Shown here piece by piece: positions 36,154 to 44,797 of a stretch of 64,000 nucleotides of DNA. The stretch covers positions 2,300,501 through 2,364,500 of the forward strand of contig NZ_JAJOZB010000001.1 in assembly GCF_023701745.1 (NCBI RefSeq), in the 5' to 3' direction. Under the pieces are notes generated by a model, which saw only the letters and a list, made by a program, of their open reading frames with translations, was not told the origin of the DNA and searched no databases. This stretch comes from Streptomyces sp. RKAG293. GTDB taxonomy: Bacteria > Actinomycetota > Actinomycetes > Streptomycetales > Streptomycetaceae. The translations under genes were made by a program, and so were the position numbers. Each line of letters opens with the position of its first letter. The first letter of the stretch is position 1.

Positions 36154-37173
36154 ATGTCTCGCGAGAGACTCCTGAAATGGCTGCGTCGTGGGGCGCTGGT
36201 GACCGCTGTGGTGGTCCTGGTGCCCGTAGTGGCGGTGGCCATCGCGCTGCGGCTCGAATACGCCGGGGATCCCGGCGCGGCGGGCCGCACCCGGGGGCAT
36301 GACGCGGTCTGGCTCGGGCACGCCTGGGTCGACGGCCGGCACAACGCGGCCGACCTCGAAGCCCTGCGCGTCCAGGTGCAGGGCACCGGGATCCGGGACC
36401 TCTATGTGCACACCGGACCGCTGGAGCAGGACGGCAGCCTCGATCCGAAGCTCTACCCGGGCTCGGCGTGGCTGATCAGCGAGGTCCACCGGGTCCTGCC
36501 GGGCGTCCGGGTGCAGGCCTGGCTCGGCAACGTCATCGCGCACCACGACGGGGACGATGGGCTGCACCTGGCCGACGAGGCCACCCGCGCCCGCATCCAG
36601 GCCAGCGGCCGGCAGGTGCTGGCCGCCGGATTCGACGGCGTCCACCTCGATCTGGAGCCCAACTACTCCGGCGACAAGGACTTCCTGGACGTCCTGGACC
36701 GGTTGCGCGCCACGACCTCGGCGCACGGCGCCGCGCTGTCGGTGGCCACCCACCAGATCGACCCGCTGCCGGGGCTGCACCACGCCGGGCTCTTCTTCGG
36801 CAATCCCAAGTGGTGGTCGCAGAAGTACTTCGCCGAGGTCGCCCGCCGCGTCGACCAGGTCGCGGTGATGGCGTACGACTCGGCGATGCCACTGGAAAGC
36901 CTGTTCGGGGGTTACCTCGCCCAGCAGACCGCCCTCGCCCTGGAGGTCACCCCGGCCGGTACCGACCTGATCATGGGGCTGCCCGGCTACCACACCAGCA
37001 CCAGCGGGCACCATCCCTCCGCCGAGACCGTCACGGCCGCCGTACGCGGCGCGCGACTGGGTCTGGCCAGGCACGGAAAGGACCGCGAGGCCTTCGGTAT
37101 GGCGCTCTACGTGGACTTCGCCGCGACCCCCGGCGACTGGGCCGCGTACCGGTCCGGATGGGGCGGGCGCTGA
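36154..37173 (+). CDS. Membrane-anchored GH18-like TIM-barrel protein
   Basis: The 339-residue protein has an uncleaved-looking N-terminal membrane helix ([19 protein letters not shown]) and an outward-facing domain. [11 protein letters not shown] at about 160 resembles the GH18 catalytic strand D-G-x-x-x-D-x-E, and [12 protein letters not shown] resembles its later M-A-Y-D strand. The substrate is unknown; a full D-x-x-D-x-D-x-E motif is not present, so it may be a divergent glycosidase. I choose the ATG at 36154; a TTG at 36136 is also open. It is divergent from the fuconate operon and an ACATCCG-like site overlaps its start. Confidence 0.7.
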   Translation: MSRERLLKWLRRGALVTAVVVLVPVVAVAIALRLEYAGDPGAAGRTRGHDAVWLGHAWVDGRHNAADLEALRVQVQGTGIRDLYVHTGPLEQDGSLDPKLYPGSAWLISEVHRVLPGVRVQAWLGNVIAHHDGDDGLHLADEATRARIQASGRQVLAAGFDGVHLDLEPNYSGDKDFLDVLDRLRATTSAHGAALSVATHQIDPLPGLHHAGLFFGNPKWWSQKYFAEVARRVDQVAVMAYDSAMPLESLFGGYLAQQTALALEVTPAGTDLIMGLPGYHTSTSGHHPSAETVTAAVRGARLGLARHGKDREAFGMALYVDFAATPGDWAAYRSGWGGR

Positions 37174-37344
37174 GCGCCGTACGAGCGGATGGTGACCGGG
37201 CGAGTACGTGCGATGACCGTGGGGATCATCCTGGTACGAGGGCTGCGGAGAGGGCCTCCGTAAGCCGTAGGCTGGTCCCGCACTGACACGAACAGCAGCC
37301 GGCAGGGGACGGCCTCGCCCCCTCCGGCCGGAAGGAGGCGCTGG

Positions 37345-38307
37345 GTGATCGAGCTCGAGGGAGTACCCGAGCTGATCGACCCGGTCATGGTGGCCGCGTT
37401 CGAGGGCTGGAACGACGCCGGCGACGCAGCCTCCACCGCGGTCGGCCACATGGACCGGGAATTCAAGGGGGAAGTCTTCGCGGCACTGGACGCCGAGGAC
37501 TACTACGACTTCCAGGTCAACCGGCCGACCGTCTGGCTGGACGCCGGGGTACGCAAGATCACCTGGCCGACCACGCGGCTGTCGGTGGTCCGCGTCCAGA
37601 ACCCCCGGCCCCGTGACCTCGTGCTGGTCCGCGGCATCGAGCCGAGCATGCGCTGGCGCTCGTTCTGCAACGAGATCCTGGGCTTCGCCCATGAACTCGG
37701 CGTGGAGATGGTCGTCGTGCTGGGCGCGCTGCTGGGCGACACCCCGCACACCCGCCCGGTCCCCGTCACCGGGGTGACCTCCGACGCGGACCTGGCCGTC
37801 GCCCTGAACCTGGAGGAGTCCCGCTACGAGGGCCCGACCGGCATCGTCGGCATCCTCCAGGAGGCGTGCACGCACGCCGGCATCCCGGCGGTCAGCCTGT
37901 GGGCCGCCGTCCCGCACTACGTGTCGCAGCCGCCGAACCCCAAGGCGACGCTCGCCCTCCTCAACCGCCTGGAGGACCTGCTCGACGTGCGGATCCCGCT
38001 CGGCGAACTGCCGGAGGACGCGCGCGCCTGGCAGGTCGGGGTGGACCAGCTCGCGGCCGAGGACAGCGAAGTCGCCGAGTACGTGCAGACGTTGGAGGAG
38101 GCCCGCGACACCGTCGAACTGCCGGAGGCGTCGGGCGAGGCCATCGCCAAGGAGTTCGAGCGCTATCTGCGGCGCCGCGACCCCGACACCGGCGAGGCCC
38201 ATCCCTACCTCAGGGACACCTCCTCCGGGCCCCATCAGGGGCCCCAGCATCCCGCACGGGGTGGCACCAAGGACGAGCCGGAGGCGGACAACTCCGACGA
38301 CGACTGA
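37345..38307 (+). CDS. parJ: PAC2-family protein, probable ParJ orthologue
   Basis: The 320-residue protein begins VIELEGVPELIDPVMVAAFEGWNDAGDAAS, the PAC2 N-terminal signature, with GALLGDTPHTRPVPVTG in the middle; the family resembles proteasome-assembly chaperones. From memory, the PAC2 gene next to mshC in S. coelicolor is parJ, whose product restrains polymerisation of the chromosome-partitioning ATPase ParA. Here mshC lies 3.4 kb away with a glycosidase gene between. The start is a GTG with GAAGGAGG upstream. The orthology is an inference from family and context. Confidence 0.75.
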   Translation: MIELEGVPELIDPVMVAAFEGWNDAGDAASTAVGHMDREFKGEVFAALDAEDYYDFQVNRPTVWLDAGVRKITWPTTRLSVVRVQNPRPRDLVLVRGIEPSMRWRSFCNEILGFAHELGVEMVVVLGALLGDTPHTRPVPVTGVTSDADLAVALNLEESRYEGPTGIVGILQEACTHAGIPAVSLWAAVPHYVSQPPNPKATLALLNRLEDLLDVRIPLGELPEDARAWQVGVDQLAAEDSEVAEYVQTLEEARDTVELPEASGEAIAKEFERYLRRRDPDTGEAHPYLRDTSSGPHQGPQHPARGGTKDEPEADNSDDD

Positions 38308-38429
38308 GGGGCCGGGGGACGGGCCCGTAGGGAGGGGGGTCCGAAATGCTGCCGAGCTATTTGTGAGCCGCCAGGCTCGTGAATAGTCGATTTCGGACCC
38401 CCCTCCCGGAGGGACCGGCCCCCGGCCCC
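38308..38429. terminator. Very long composite hairpin between convergent genes
   Basis: Three nested inverted repeats share one axis. The outer stem is 38308-38318 with 38419-38429 (11 bp). The middle stem is 38330-38347 with 38390-38407 (18 bp, perfect). The inner stems are CTATT/AATAG and GAGCC/GGCTC around a GCCA loop. It begins right after the PAC2 stop and ends 35 bases before the GH31 stop, so it can terminate both. Confidence 0.8.
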
Positions 38430-38463
38430 GGCCGTCGGTCACCGCGCCAACGGCGCCACCGCG

Positions 38464-41400
38464 CTACGCGCAGCTGAACTTCGCCGCGGCCCAGTCCCCG
38501 TGGTCACCGCTCTTGGAATTGTTGGTGTCGGTGATCTTCAGATGGACGTGGCGCGCCCCGCCGAGCGGGACGTCCACCGGCACGGTCGCGGAGGCGCCCG
38601 TCACCTTGGGCGAGGTCCACAGCACCTTGCCGTCGGCCTCGACCGAGAAGGCCACCTCCCCGTAGCCGTTGATCTCGTCGTCGATCCCGGCGTCCGCGGT
38701 GAAGCGGGTGCAGCGGCCGCCGGTGTACAGCTCGATGTCGGAGTCGGCGTGGGCACCGATCCCCTTGGGGTAGACCGTGCCCGCCAGGGTGATCGGATGA
38801 CCGTCCTCGGCACCCGACTCCCCGTTGCTGCGGTCGCGTTCGGGCGGCCCGTAGCCGTTCCCCTCGCCCAGCCACACCATGTCGCTCGCCCAGGTGTCGG
38901 CCACCGGCGGCCGTGGCATCGCGGAGACCGCGAACGGCTGCGCCGTCACCCGGTCCTGCCCGGTCGTCCGATAGGCGGCGGAGGCCGTCAGCACGGCCTC
39001 CCCCGGTGCCGCGTTCTGCGGCGGGGTGACGGTGACCTGGACCCGCCGGGTCGTCCCGGCGGGAATGCGGCCCACCGGCGCGGGGGCGGTCACCGACCAG
39101 CCTGCCGGTGCCTTCAGCGTCAGCTGGACGCCGGTGGCGTCCCTGCTGCCCGCCGTCACGTCCACCGGCACGGTGGCCGGCACGCCCGCGCCGACCTCCT
39201 GCGCCGGCGGCGACGACACGACGGCGGCGCTGCCCGGCGCCTTGCCGCCGAGCGCGCTCGCGCCCAGCAGCCGCAGGGCGAACGGCTTCGCGGTGCTCAG
39301 CGACTGGGTCTTGGCCTGCACCACGCCGCCCCGGTCGGCCGCGTCGAACCACCAGCCGCGCGAGGCCGCGTCGAAGGCGGCCTTGGAGGTGTACTTCGGC
39401 AGCGCGGCCCCGTCCAGCAGCAGACCGGCCGGCGCGTCACCGGTGTGCACGGTGAACTGGTACGGCCGTGCGGTCTGCTTGCCCTGGAAGGTTCCGTTGC
39501 TCGCGCCGACGTCGACGGTCACATCGCCGGCGCCGGACGACGGGGCCCGGACGGTGACCTTCTGCTGCGCGGACTTCCCGGCCCGGCTCTGCCGGGTGAC
39601 GCCGTCGTCCTCGTACAGCGTGAAGGAGGACGTGCCCTGCGGGTAGACGTCCCAGGCGACCGGCGAGGACGGGGTGCGGTCCTGGTAGGACCTGATGCCG
39701 GGCCACATCGGCACGGCGGCACCGGCCTTGACGAACAGCGGCAGGGTGCCCAGCGGCGCGCTGTAGCCGTTGACCGTGGTCGGGCCCTGGTAGACGCGGC
39801 CGGTCCAGTAGTCGGTCCAGGTGCCCTTCGGCAGATAGATGCCGTCGCGCACCGCGGTGTCCTGGTAGACCGGCGCCACGAGGAAGTCCTCGCCGGACAG
39901 GAACTCGTACTTCGCCGCGTCGGAGGCGGCCTTCGGGTCGTTCGGGTACTCCAGCGCGAGCGGCCGCACCTGGCCGACGCCGGTGCGGTTCGCCTCGGCC
40001 GAGTAGGAGTACGTGTACGGCAGCAGCGACTCCTTGAGCTTGAGGTACTGGCGGTTGATGGACGTGTACGGCTCCCCGTACTGGTACGGCTGCTTGTCGT
40101 TCGCGGCCCAGCCGTCCATCGTCATCACGGCCGGCAGGAAGGACTTCCACTCCAGGTCGCGGGTGTAGGTCTTGGGGCTGCCGCCGAAGATGCCGTCGAT
40201 GTCACCCGAGGTGTAGGCGAGGCCGGACATCGTGGCGCCCGCGTACGTCGGGATCTGCCAGCGGATGTACTCCCAGCTGCCCGACTGGTCGCCCGACCAC
40301 TGCACACCGCAGCGCTGCGCGCCCGACCAGCTCTCGGGGGCCCAGGTGAAGCCGCGGGCGTCGCTGTTGTCCTCGATGCCCTGGTAGGCGTCCTTGCAGC
40401 CGTCGAGGGCGAACTTGTAGCCGTCGCCGACCCACGCCACGTCGAGCTTGGCGATCCGCTGGCCGGCCTTGACCTGGTCGGCGAGCTTGTCGATGCCGTC
40501 CTCGGTCCACAGGCCGGTCTTCATCTTGCGGTCCTGGAGACCGGCGGAGGTCTGCGGGAGGTTCTCGTAGCCGCAGCCGTAGCCGTCGTTGACGAGCATC
40601 CAGCCGTTCGGCATGTCGTTCTTGACGTAGTCGTCGGCGACCTTGAGGGAGTCCAGGGTGTGCCGCTCGCCCCGGTTGGCGTTGTGCAGATAGCAGTCGG
40701 AGTCACCGACTTCGAGCCCGTACACGGGCGGCAGGAAGGGGCGGCCGGTCAGCTGGGTGTACTGGCCGATGACGTCCTTGGCCGACGGTCCCGCGAAGTA
40801 GTACGCGTCGAAGCGGTTCTCCTGCTCGGTCGTCGCCACCGGATCGGTGAAGGCGTACGTGCCGGGCGCGTAGGTGTTGCGGAAGGCGCCGTAGCCGGCC
40901 GTGGACAGGTAGAACGGGACGGAGTTGGGGTGCCCGCCGTCGTTCCAGTTGTCGTCCACGCCGACCTCGACGGTCTGGCCGCGGTGCGAGGTGTTGCCGC
41001 GGCCGTTCTGCATTCCGGCGCCGTAGAACTGCTCGGTGGCGCCGCGCTCCAGGGTCTGGGTGGTCCTGGTGCCGTTCCACGTCAGGCCCTTGGACTCGGC
41101 CCAGACCTTGGTGCCGTCGGCGCGGTAGAGGGCGAAGCGCAGCGGTGACTTGTACGCGCGCAGGGTGACCTGCGAGGTACTCAGCTCGTACCGGTCACCC
41201 GCGTCCCGCCACCGGGTGACGGGCGCGGCGCCCTGCGGCAGCACGATGTCGCTGCCGGTGGGGTCGCTGAACTTCCCGTCGGGCGCGAGCTCCACCCGGA
41301 ACGTCTGCCCGGACACGAAGGTGACCCGGGCCTCGGCCTGGCCGGCCGTCAGATGGTAGACGGGCCCGGCGGCGGAGAATCCGGTCAGGTTCCCGACGGT

Positions 41401-41526
41401 GCTGTCGGCGGGCGCGGCGGCGTGGGCCGTGCCCGGGACCGGGACGAGGAGGGCCACGAGCAGGCCCAGCAACACGATCAGTGGTATCGCCGACATTCTG
41501 CGACGTTCTTGAGCATCCCTGTGCAT
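38464..41526 (-). CDS. Secreted GH31 glycosidase with NEW3-like and NPCBM domains
   Basis: The 1020-residue protein has a Sec signal (MSAIPLIVLLGLLVALLVPVPGTAHA). The GH31 barrel has nucleophile Asp in AKLDVAWVG and acid/base Asp in TSGDIDGIFGGS. These variants resemble the alpha-galactosidase-like GH31 branch more than alpha-glucosidases (W-x-D-M-N-E). A beta domain, a NEW3-type alpha-galactosidase-associated domain (about 775-865) and a C-terminal NPCBM carbohydrate-binding module (about 885-1020) follow. I place the start at the ATG with GGAGAGG five bases upstream; a GTG six bases earlier is also open. It probably frees sugars outside the cell. Confidence 0.88.
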   Translation of the reverse strand: MHRDAQERRRMSAIPLIVLLGLLVALLVPVPGTAHAAAPADSTVGNLTGFSAAGPVYHLTAGQAEARVTFVSGQTFRVELAPDGKFSDPTGSDIVLPQGAAPVTRWRDAGDRYELSTSQVTLRAYKSPLRFALYRADGTKVWAESKGLTWNGTRTTQTLERGATEQFYGAGMQNGRGNTSHRGQTVEVGVDDNWNDGGHPNSVPFYLSTAGYGAFRNTYAPGTYAFTDPVATTEQENRFDAYYFAGPSAKDVIGQYTQLTGRPFLPPVYGLEVGDSDCYLHNANRGERHTLDSLKVADDYVKNDMPNGWMLVNDGYGCGYENLPQTSAGLQDRKMKTGLWTEDGIDKLADQVKAGQRIAKLDVAWVGDGYKFALDGCKDAYQGIEDNSDARGFTWAPESWSGAQRCGVQWSGDQSGSWEYIRWQIPTYAGATMSGLAYTSGDIDGIFGGSPKTYTRDLEWKSFLPAVMTMDGWAANDKQPYQYGEPYTSINRQYLKLKESLLPYTYSYSAEANRTGVGQVRPLALEYPNDPKAASDAAKYEFLSGEDFLVAPVYQDTAVRDGIYLPKGTWTDYWTGRVYQGPTTVNGYSAPLGTLPLFVKAGAAVPMWPGIRSYQDRTPSSPVAWDVYPQGTSSFTLYEDDGVTRQSRAGKSAQQKVTVRAPSSGAGDVTVDVGASNGTFQGKQTARPYQFTVHTGDAPAGLLLDGAALPKYTSKAAFDAASRGWWFDAADRGGVVQAKTQSLSTAKPFALRLLGASALGGKAPGSAAVVSSPPAQEVGAGVPATVPVDVTAGSRDATGVQLTLKAPAGWSVTAPAPVGRIPAGTTRRVQVTVTPPQNAAPGEAVLTASAAYRTTGQDRVTAQPFAVSAMPRPPVADTWASDMVWLGEGNGYGPPERDRSNGESGAEDGHPITLAGTVYPKGIGAHADSDIELYTGGRCTRFTADAGIDDEINGYGEVAFSVEADGKVLWTSPKVTGASATVPVDVPLGGARHVHLKITDTNNSKSGDHGDWAAAKFSCA

Positions 41527-41551
41527 GAACACCTCTCCGGCTGCACTTGCG

Positions 41552-41582
41552 CGCAGTTAGAAGCAAGAAATGAGCAACTGCG
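41552..41582. promoter_or_regulatory. Inverted repeat upstream of the GH31 gene
   Basis: CGCAGTT at 41552-41558 pairs with AACTGCG at 41576-41582, in an AT-richer stretch 26-56 bases before the GH31 start. It is a candidate operator; I cannot name the regulator. Confidence 0.35.
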
Positions 41583-41687
41583 AGCGTGTATAGCGCAGAT
41601 GCCGTGCTCATGACCAGAGGGCGTTCGGGTCCCGGACCATGGTTTGCGGTGCGGCGGGCCCGTTCCGCGGTCCGCCGCGCACAACGA

Positions 41688-41719
41688 AACGGCCCCGGCG
41701 GTGATCCGCCAGGGCCGTT
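41688..41719 (-). terminator. Terminator hairpin downstream of mshC
   Basis: AACGGCCC pairs with GGGCCGTT around an inner GGCGG-TGAT-CCGCC stem, 24 bases past the mshC stop. Confidence 0.75.
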
Positions 41720-41742
41720 CGGTCGGGCTATGAGTCGTCGGG

Positions 41743-42972
41743 TTACAGCGCGACGCCCAGGAGTGCGTCCACCGCACGGGAGACCACACCGGGTGCTCCC
41801 TCGTCCGTGCCGCCGGACAGGGCCTGCGAGGCGGCCCAGCGGTCGACCGCGGCGAGCGCGGCCGGTGCGTCCAGGTCGTTGGCGAGCGCCTCGCGGATCT
41901 CCTCGACGAGCACCTCGGCCGGCGGTCCGTCGGGACGGGAGACCGCCGCGCGCCAGCGGGCGAGGCGTTCGACGGCGTCGGCGAGCACGCCGTCCGTCCA
42001 CTCCCAGTCGGCGCGGTAGTGGTGGGCGAGCAACGAGAGCCGGATCGCGGCCGGGTCGACCCCGTCACGGCGCAGCTGGGAGACGAAGACCAGGTTGCCC
42101 TTGGACTTCGACATCTTCTCGCCGTTGAGGGCGACCATGCCGGCGTGCACGTACGCCTTGGCCATCGGGAACTCGCCGGTGAGCACCTGGGCGTGCGAGG
42201 CGCCCATCTCGTGGTGCGGGAAGGCGAGGTCGGAGCCGCCGCCCTGGACGTCGAAGCCCATGCCGAGGTGGTCCAGCGCGATGGCCACACACTCGATGTG
42301 CCAGCCGGGCCGGCCGCGGCCGAGGGAGGCGCCGTCCCAGCTCGGCTCGCCCTCACGGGCGGCCAGCCAGAGCATCGGGTCCAGCGGGTTCTTCTTGCCG
42401 GGACGGTCCGGGTCGCCGCCGCGTTCCGCGGACAGGATCCGCATCGCGGTCGCGTCCAGCCGGGAGACCTGGCCGAAGTGCGGGTCGGAGTCGACGGAGA
42501 AGTAGGTGTCGCCGCCCAGTTCGTAGGCGGCGCCGAGCTCCAGCAGCCGTTCGACCAGCGGGACGATCCCGGGTATGGCCTCGACGGCGCCGATGTAGTG
42601 GGCCGGGGGGAGCATCCGCAGCGCGGTCATGTCCTCCCGGAACAGGGCGGTCTCACGCTCGGCGAGCGCGGTCCAGTCGTCTCCGTTGGCGATGGCCCGC
42701 TCCAGGAGCGGATCGTCGACGTCCGTGACGTTTTGGACGTACTGCACCTGACGCTTCGTATCGAGCCACACGCGCTGCACGAGGTCGAACGCGTTGTAGG
42801 TGGCCGCGTGCCCCATGTGGGTGGCGTCATAGGGAGTGATCCCGCAGACATAGATGCGGGCGACCGAACCGGGGTCCAGGGTTACCGGGCCACCGGTCGC
42901 GGTGTCGTGGAGGCGGAGGTCGCGGCCACTGCCGGGAAGGGCAGGGACGTCGGAAGCGGGCCAGGCATACAT
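41743..42972 (-). CDS. mshC: Mycothiol ligase MshC (cysteine:GlcN-Ins ligase)
   Basis: The 409-residue enzyme joins cysteine to glucosaminyl-inositol in an ATP-dependent step of mycothiol synthesis. It is a class I tRNA-synthetase-like fold: the HIGH motif is [11 protein letters not shown], zinc/cysteine-site residues lie in YVCGITPYD and [10 protein letters not shown], and the KMSKS loop is exactly [10 protein letters not shown]. The length equals that of known MshC and is shorter than cysteinyl-tRNA synthetase. It sits downstream of the TIGR03843/DUF3090/phosphomutase genes, a grouping also found around mshC in mycobacteria. Confidence 0.95.
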   Translation of the reverse strand: MYAWPASDVPALPGSGRDLRLHDTATGGPVTLDPGSVARIYVCGITPYDATHMGHAATYNAFDLVQRVWLDTKRQVQYVQNVTDVDDPLLERAIANGDDWTALAERETALFREDMTALRMLPPAHYIGAVEAIPGIVPLVERLLELGAAYELGGDTYFSVDSDPHFGQVSRLDATAMRILSAERGGDPDRPGKKNPLDPMLWLAAREGEPSWDGASLGRGRPGWHIECVAIALDHLGMGFDVQGGGSDLAFPHHEMGASHAQVLTGEFPMAKAYVHAGMVALNGEKMSKSKGNLVFVSQLRRDGVDPAAIRLSLLAHHYRADWEWTDGVLADAVERLARWRAAVSRPDGPPAEVLVEEIREALANDLDAPAALAAVDRWAASQALSGGTDEGAPGVVSRAVDALLGVAL

Positions 42973-43155
42973 GACATGAGCGTAACCGGACGTGGGTTCC
43001 GGAAACGAACCGGAGGCAGGCTGGAGTGCGGATGGGCCGGATTCGCCGTCTTGACTTTTCCGCGCGCCGCCGTCCGGGAGGTGCGGCCCGGGGTCCTCGG
43101 CCGGACGGCTGTGCCGGCAGGGCAGACCTGGGGCTGTGGAGTCCTCGACGGGTGG

Positions 43156-44055
43156 CTAGACGGGCGGCCAGGGGATGGCCGGCCACTGGCCGCTCGGCCG
43201 CGGGTAGCGACCGGTGCGCAGCAGATCCGCCACTCGGGTGCCGACCGCCGCCACCTCGGCCTCGGTGAGCAGCTCGGCGAGCCGGCCGCCGAGCTCGCCC
43301 TCCAGGGCGCTCGTGAGGTGCCGGAGCACCTCGACGGCGTCCTCGGGCAGCGGTTCGTCCGCCCAGCCCCACAGGAGGGTGCGCAGCTTGTCCTCGGCGT
43401 GGAAGGCGATGCCGTGGTCGATGCCGTAGAGCCGGCCGTCCGGTGCGGACAGCAGATGGCCGCCCTTGCGGTCGGCGTTGTTGATCACGGCGTCCAGCAG
43501 GGCGATCCTGCGCAGCCGCGGATCGTCGGCGTGCACCAGCAGCGCGGTGCGGCCGCCGCCCACCTCGGCGCGGACGACGGCCTTCCAGCCCTCGCCCGGC
43601 TCGTCCTCCTCGACCAGGGCCAGCAGTTCCGGCTCCTGGCCGGGCTTCTCGTCGGCCTCGTCGATCCACAGCTGGCACATGCCCTCGCCGTACGGGCCGT
43701 CGCGCAGCACCGTCGGCGGTACGAGGCCCCAGCCGGTGGCCTCCGAGACCAGGTACGCGGCCACCTCGCGCTCGGCGAGGGTGCCGTCGGGGAAGTCCCA
43801 CAGCGGGCGCTCCCCGGCGACCGGCTTGTACACGCACTCGGCGGTCCGGCCGTCGAGGGCGACCTCGCAGTACAGGACGGCGTTGGAGGCGTCGCGCAGC
43901 CGCCCGCGCACGGTCAGCTCACCGCGGGTGAGCAGCTCCATGGCGTCCCCGGCAGCGCCGGGGCCGGCGGGCGGGCCGGTGGTGTCGCCCGCGGCGCCGG
44001 ACGGGCCGGCGTCGCCGGTCAGGCCCCCCGCCGGTACCCGTTCTGGCGCGGGCAT
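43156..44055 (-). CDS. TIGR03843 (SCO1664) family protein, PI3/4-kinase-like fold
   Basis: The 299-residue actinobacterial protein has EVALDGRTAECVYKPVAGERPLWDFPDGTLAEREVAAYLVSEATGW near the N terminus and the kinase-like catalytic stretch ALLDAVINNADRKGGHLL...YGIDHGIAFH, where the N-x-D-R and G-I-D-H parts resemble catalytic and metal-binding loops of PI3/4-kinase-type proteins. Its function is not known. I choose the ATG at 44055 because GGAAGGA lies upstream; this leaves a 37-bp overlap with DUF3090, so the two are probably translated together. Confidence 0.88.
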   Translation of the reverse strand: MPAPERVPAGGLTGDAGPSGAAGDTTGPPAGPGAAGDAMELLTRGELTVRGRLRDASNAVLYCEVALDGRTAECVYKPVAGERPLWDFPDGTLAEREVAAYLVSEATGWGLVPPTVLRDGPYGEGMCQLWIDEADEKPGQEPELLALVEEDEPGEGWKAVVRAEVGGGRTALLVHADDPRLRRIALLDAVINNADRKGGHLLSAPDGRLYGIDHGIAFHAEDKLRTLLWGWADEPLPEDAVEVLRHLTSALEGELGGRLAELLTEAEVAAVGTRVADLLRTGRYPRPSGQWPAIPWPPV

Positions 44056-44609
44056 ACGTGTCCTTCCGGGTCCAGGGGCAGGCTGCACAGCGGGCACGGC
44101 GGACGGCCCGCCGAGACCACGTCCAGGGCCCGCTTGGCGAAGGACCGGGCCTGCGCGCCGGTCAGGTGGACCCGCAGCAGCGGCGGGCCGTTCTCGTCGT
44201 CCTCGCGCAGTTCCTCGGCCGCCTCGAGGGTGGCGTCGTCGGCGTCGGGCTCGACCTCGACGAGTGCCTGGGCCTCCAGGACCATGCGCTCCTGGGTGCT
44301 GTCCCAGGCCAGCGCCATGGTGCCGACCCGGAACTCCTCCTCGACGGGACTGTCGAGCGGCGCGGTGTCGGCCAGTTCGCCCGGCGCGACCGCGGGCACC
44401 ACGGTGCTGCCGCCGGTCCGCCGAACGACCTCGTCCAGCAGCTCGTCGATCCGTTCGGCCAGCGCCGCGACCTGTGTCTTCTCCAGGGCGACGCTGGTGG
44501 TACGGCCTGCGCCGGTCGCCTGCAGGAAGAAGATGCGCTGGCCCGGCTCACCGACCGTGCCGGCGACGAACCGGTCCGGCTGTTCGTAGAAGAAGACCTG
44601 ACGGGGCAC
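44019..44609 (-). CDS. DUF3090 (TIGR03847) family protein
   Basis: The 196-residue protein starts at a GTG (VPRQVFFYEQPDRFVAGTVGEPGQRIFFLQA). It ends with CPLCSLPLDPEGHVCPRQNG, a four-cysteine rubredoxin- or zinc-ribbon-like tail that probably binds zinc. The family is found across actinobacteria and almost always sits with TIGR03843 and TIGR03848 genes, as here. Its function is unknown. The leader contains tandem 16-bp repeats. Confidence 0.9.
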   Translation of the reverse strand: MPRQVFFYEQPDRFVAGTVGEPGQRIFFLQATGAGRTTSVALEKTQVAALAERIDELLDEVVRRTGGSTVVPAVAPGELADTAPLDSPVEEEFRVGTMALAWDSTQERMVLEAQALVEVEPDADDATLEAAEELREDDENGPPLLRVHLTGAQARSFAKRALDVVSAGRPPCPLCSLPLDPEGHVCPRQNGYRRGA

Positions 44610-44623
44610 GTCCTGCTCCGTTT

Positions 44624-44717
44624 GCTCGACTGTGCGGCTGCTCGACTGTGGGACTGCTCAGCTGTGGCGGTGCTCAGTTGCGGCTGTGCTCAATTGTTTG
44701 GGCTCAGTTATGGCTGT
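44624..44717. repeat. Degenerate 16-bp tandem repeat, six units
   Basis: Units begin with GCTC at 44624, 44640, 44656, 44672, 44688 and 44702, with the consensus GCTCRRYTGTGGSKGT. Five units are 16 bases and one is 14. The first two share their first 11 bases exactly. The block fills the gap before the DUF3090 ribosome-binding site. Confidence 0.75.
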
Positions 44718-44726
44718 TGACCGGCC

Positions 44727-44764
44727 GTTCCGTACCGCCGGACACGGGTCCGGGGCGGTGGAAC
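44727..44764 (-). terminator. Hairpin downstream of the phosphomutase gene
   Basis: GTTCC with GGAAC and ACCGCC with GGCGGT form an interrupted stem 34-71 bases past the phosphomutase stop. It is imperfect, so termination may be partial. Confidence 0.45.
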
Positions 44765-44797
44765 ACTGCCGGTCCACCACCCTACTGCGGAAGCCGA

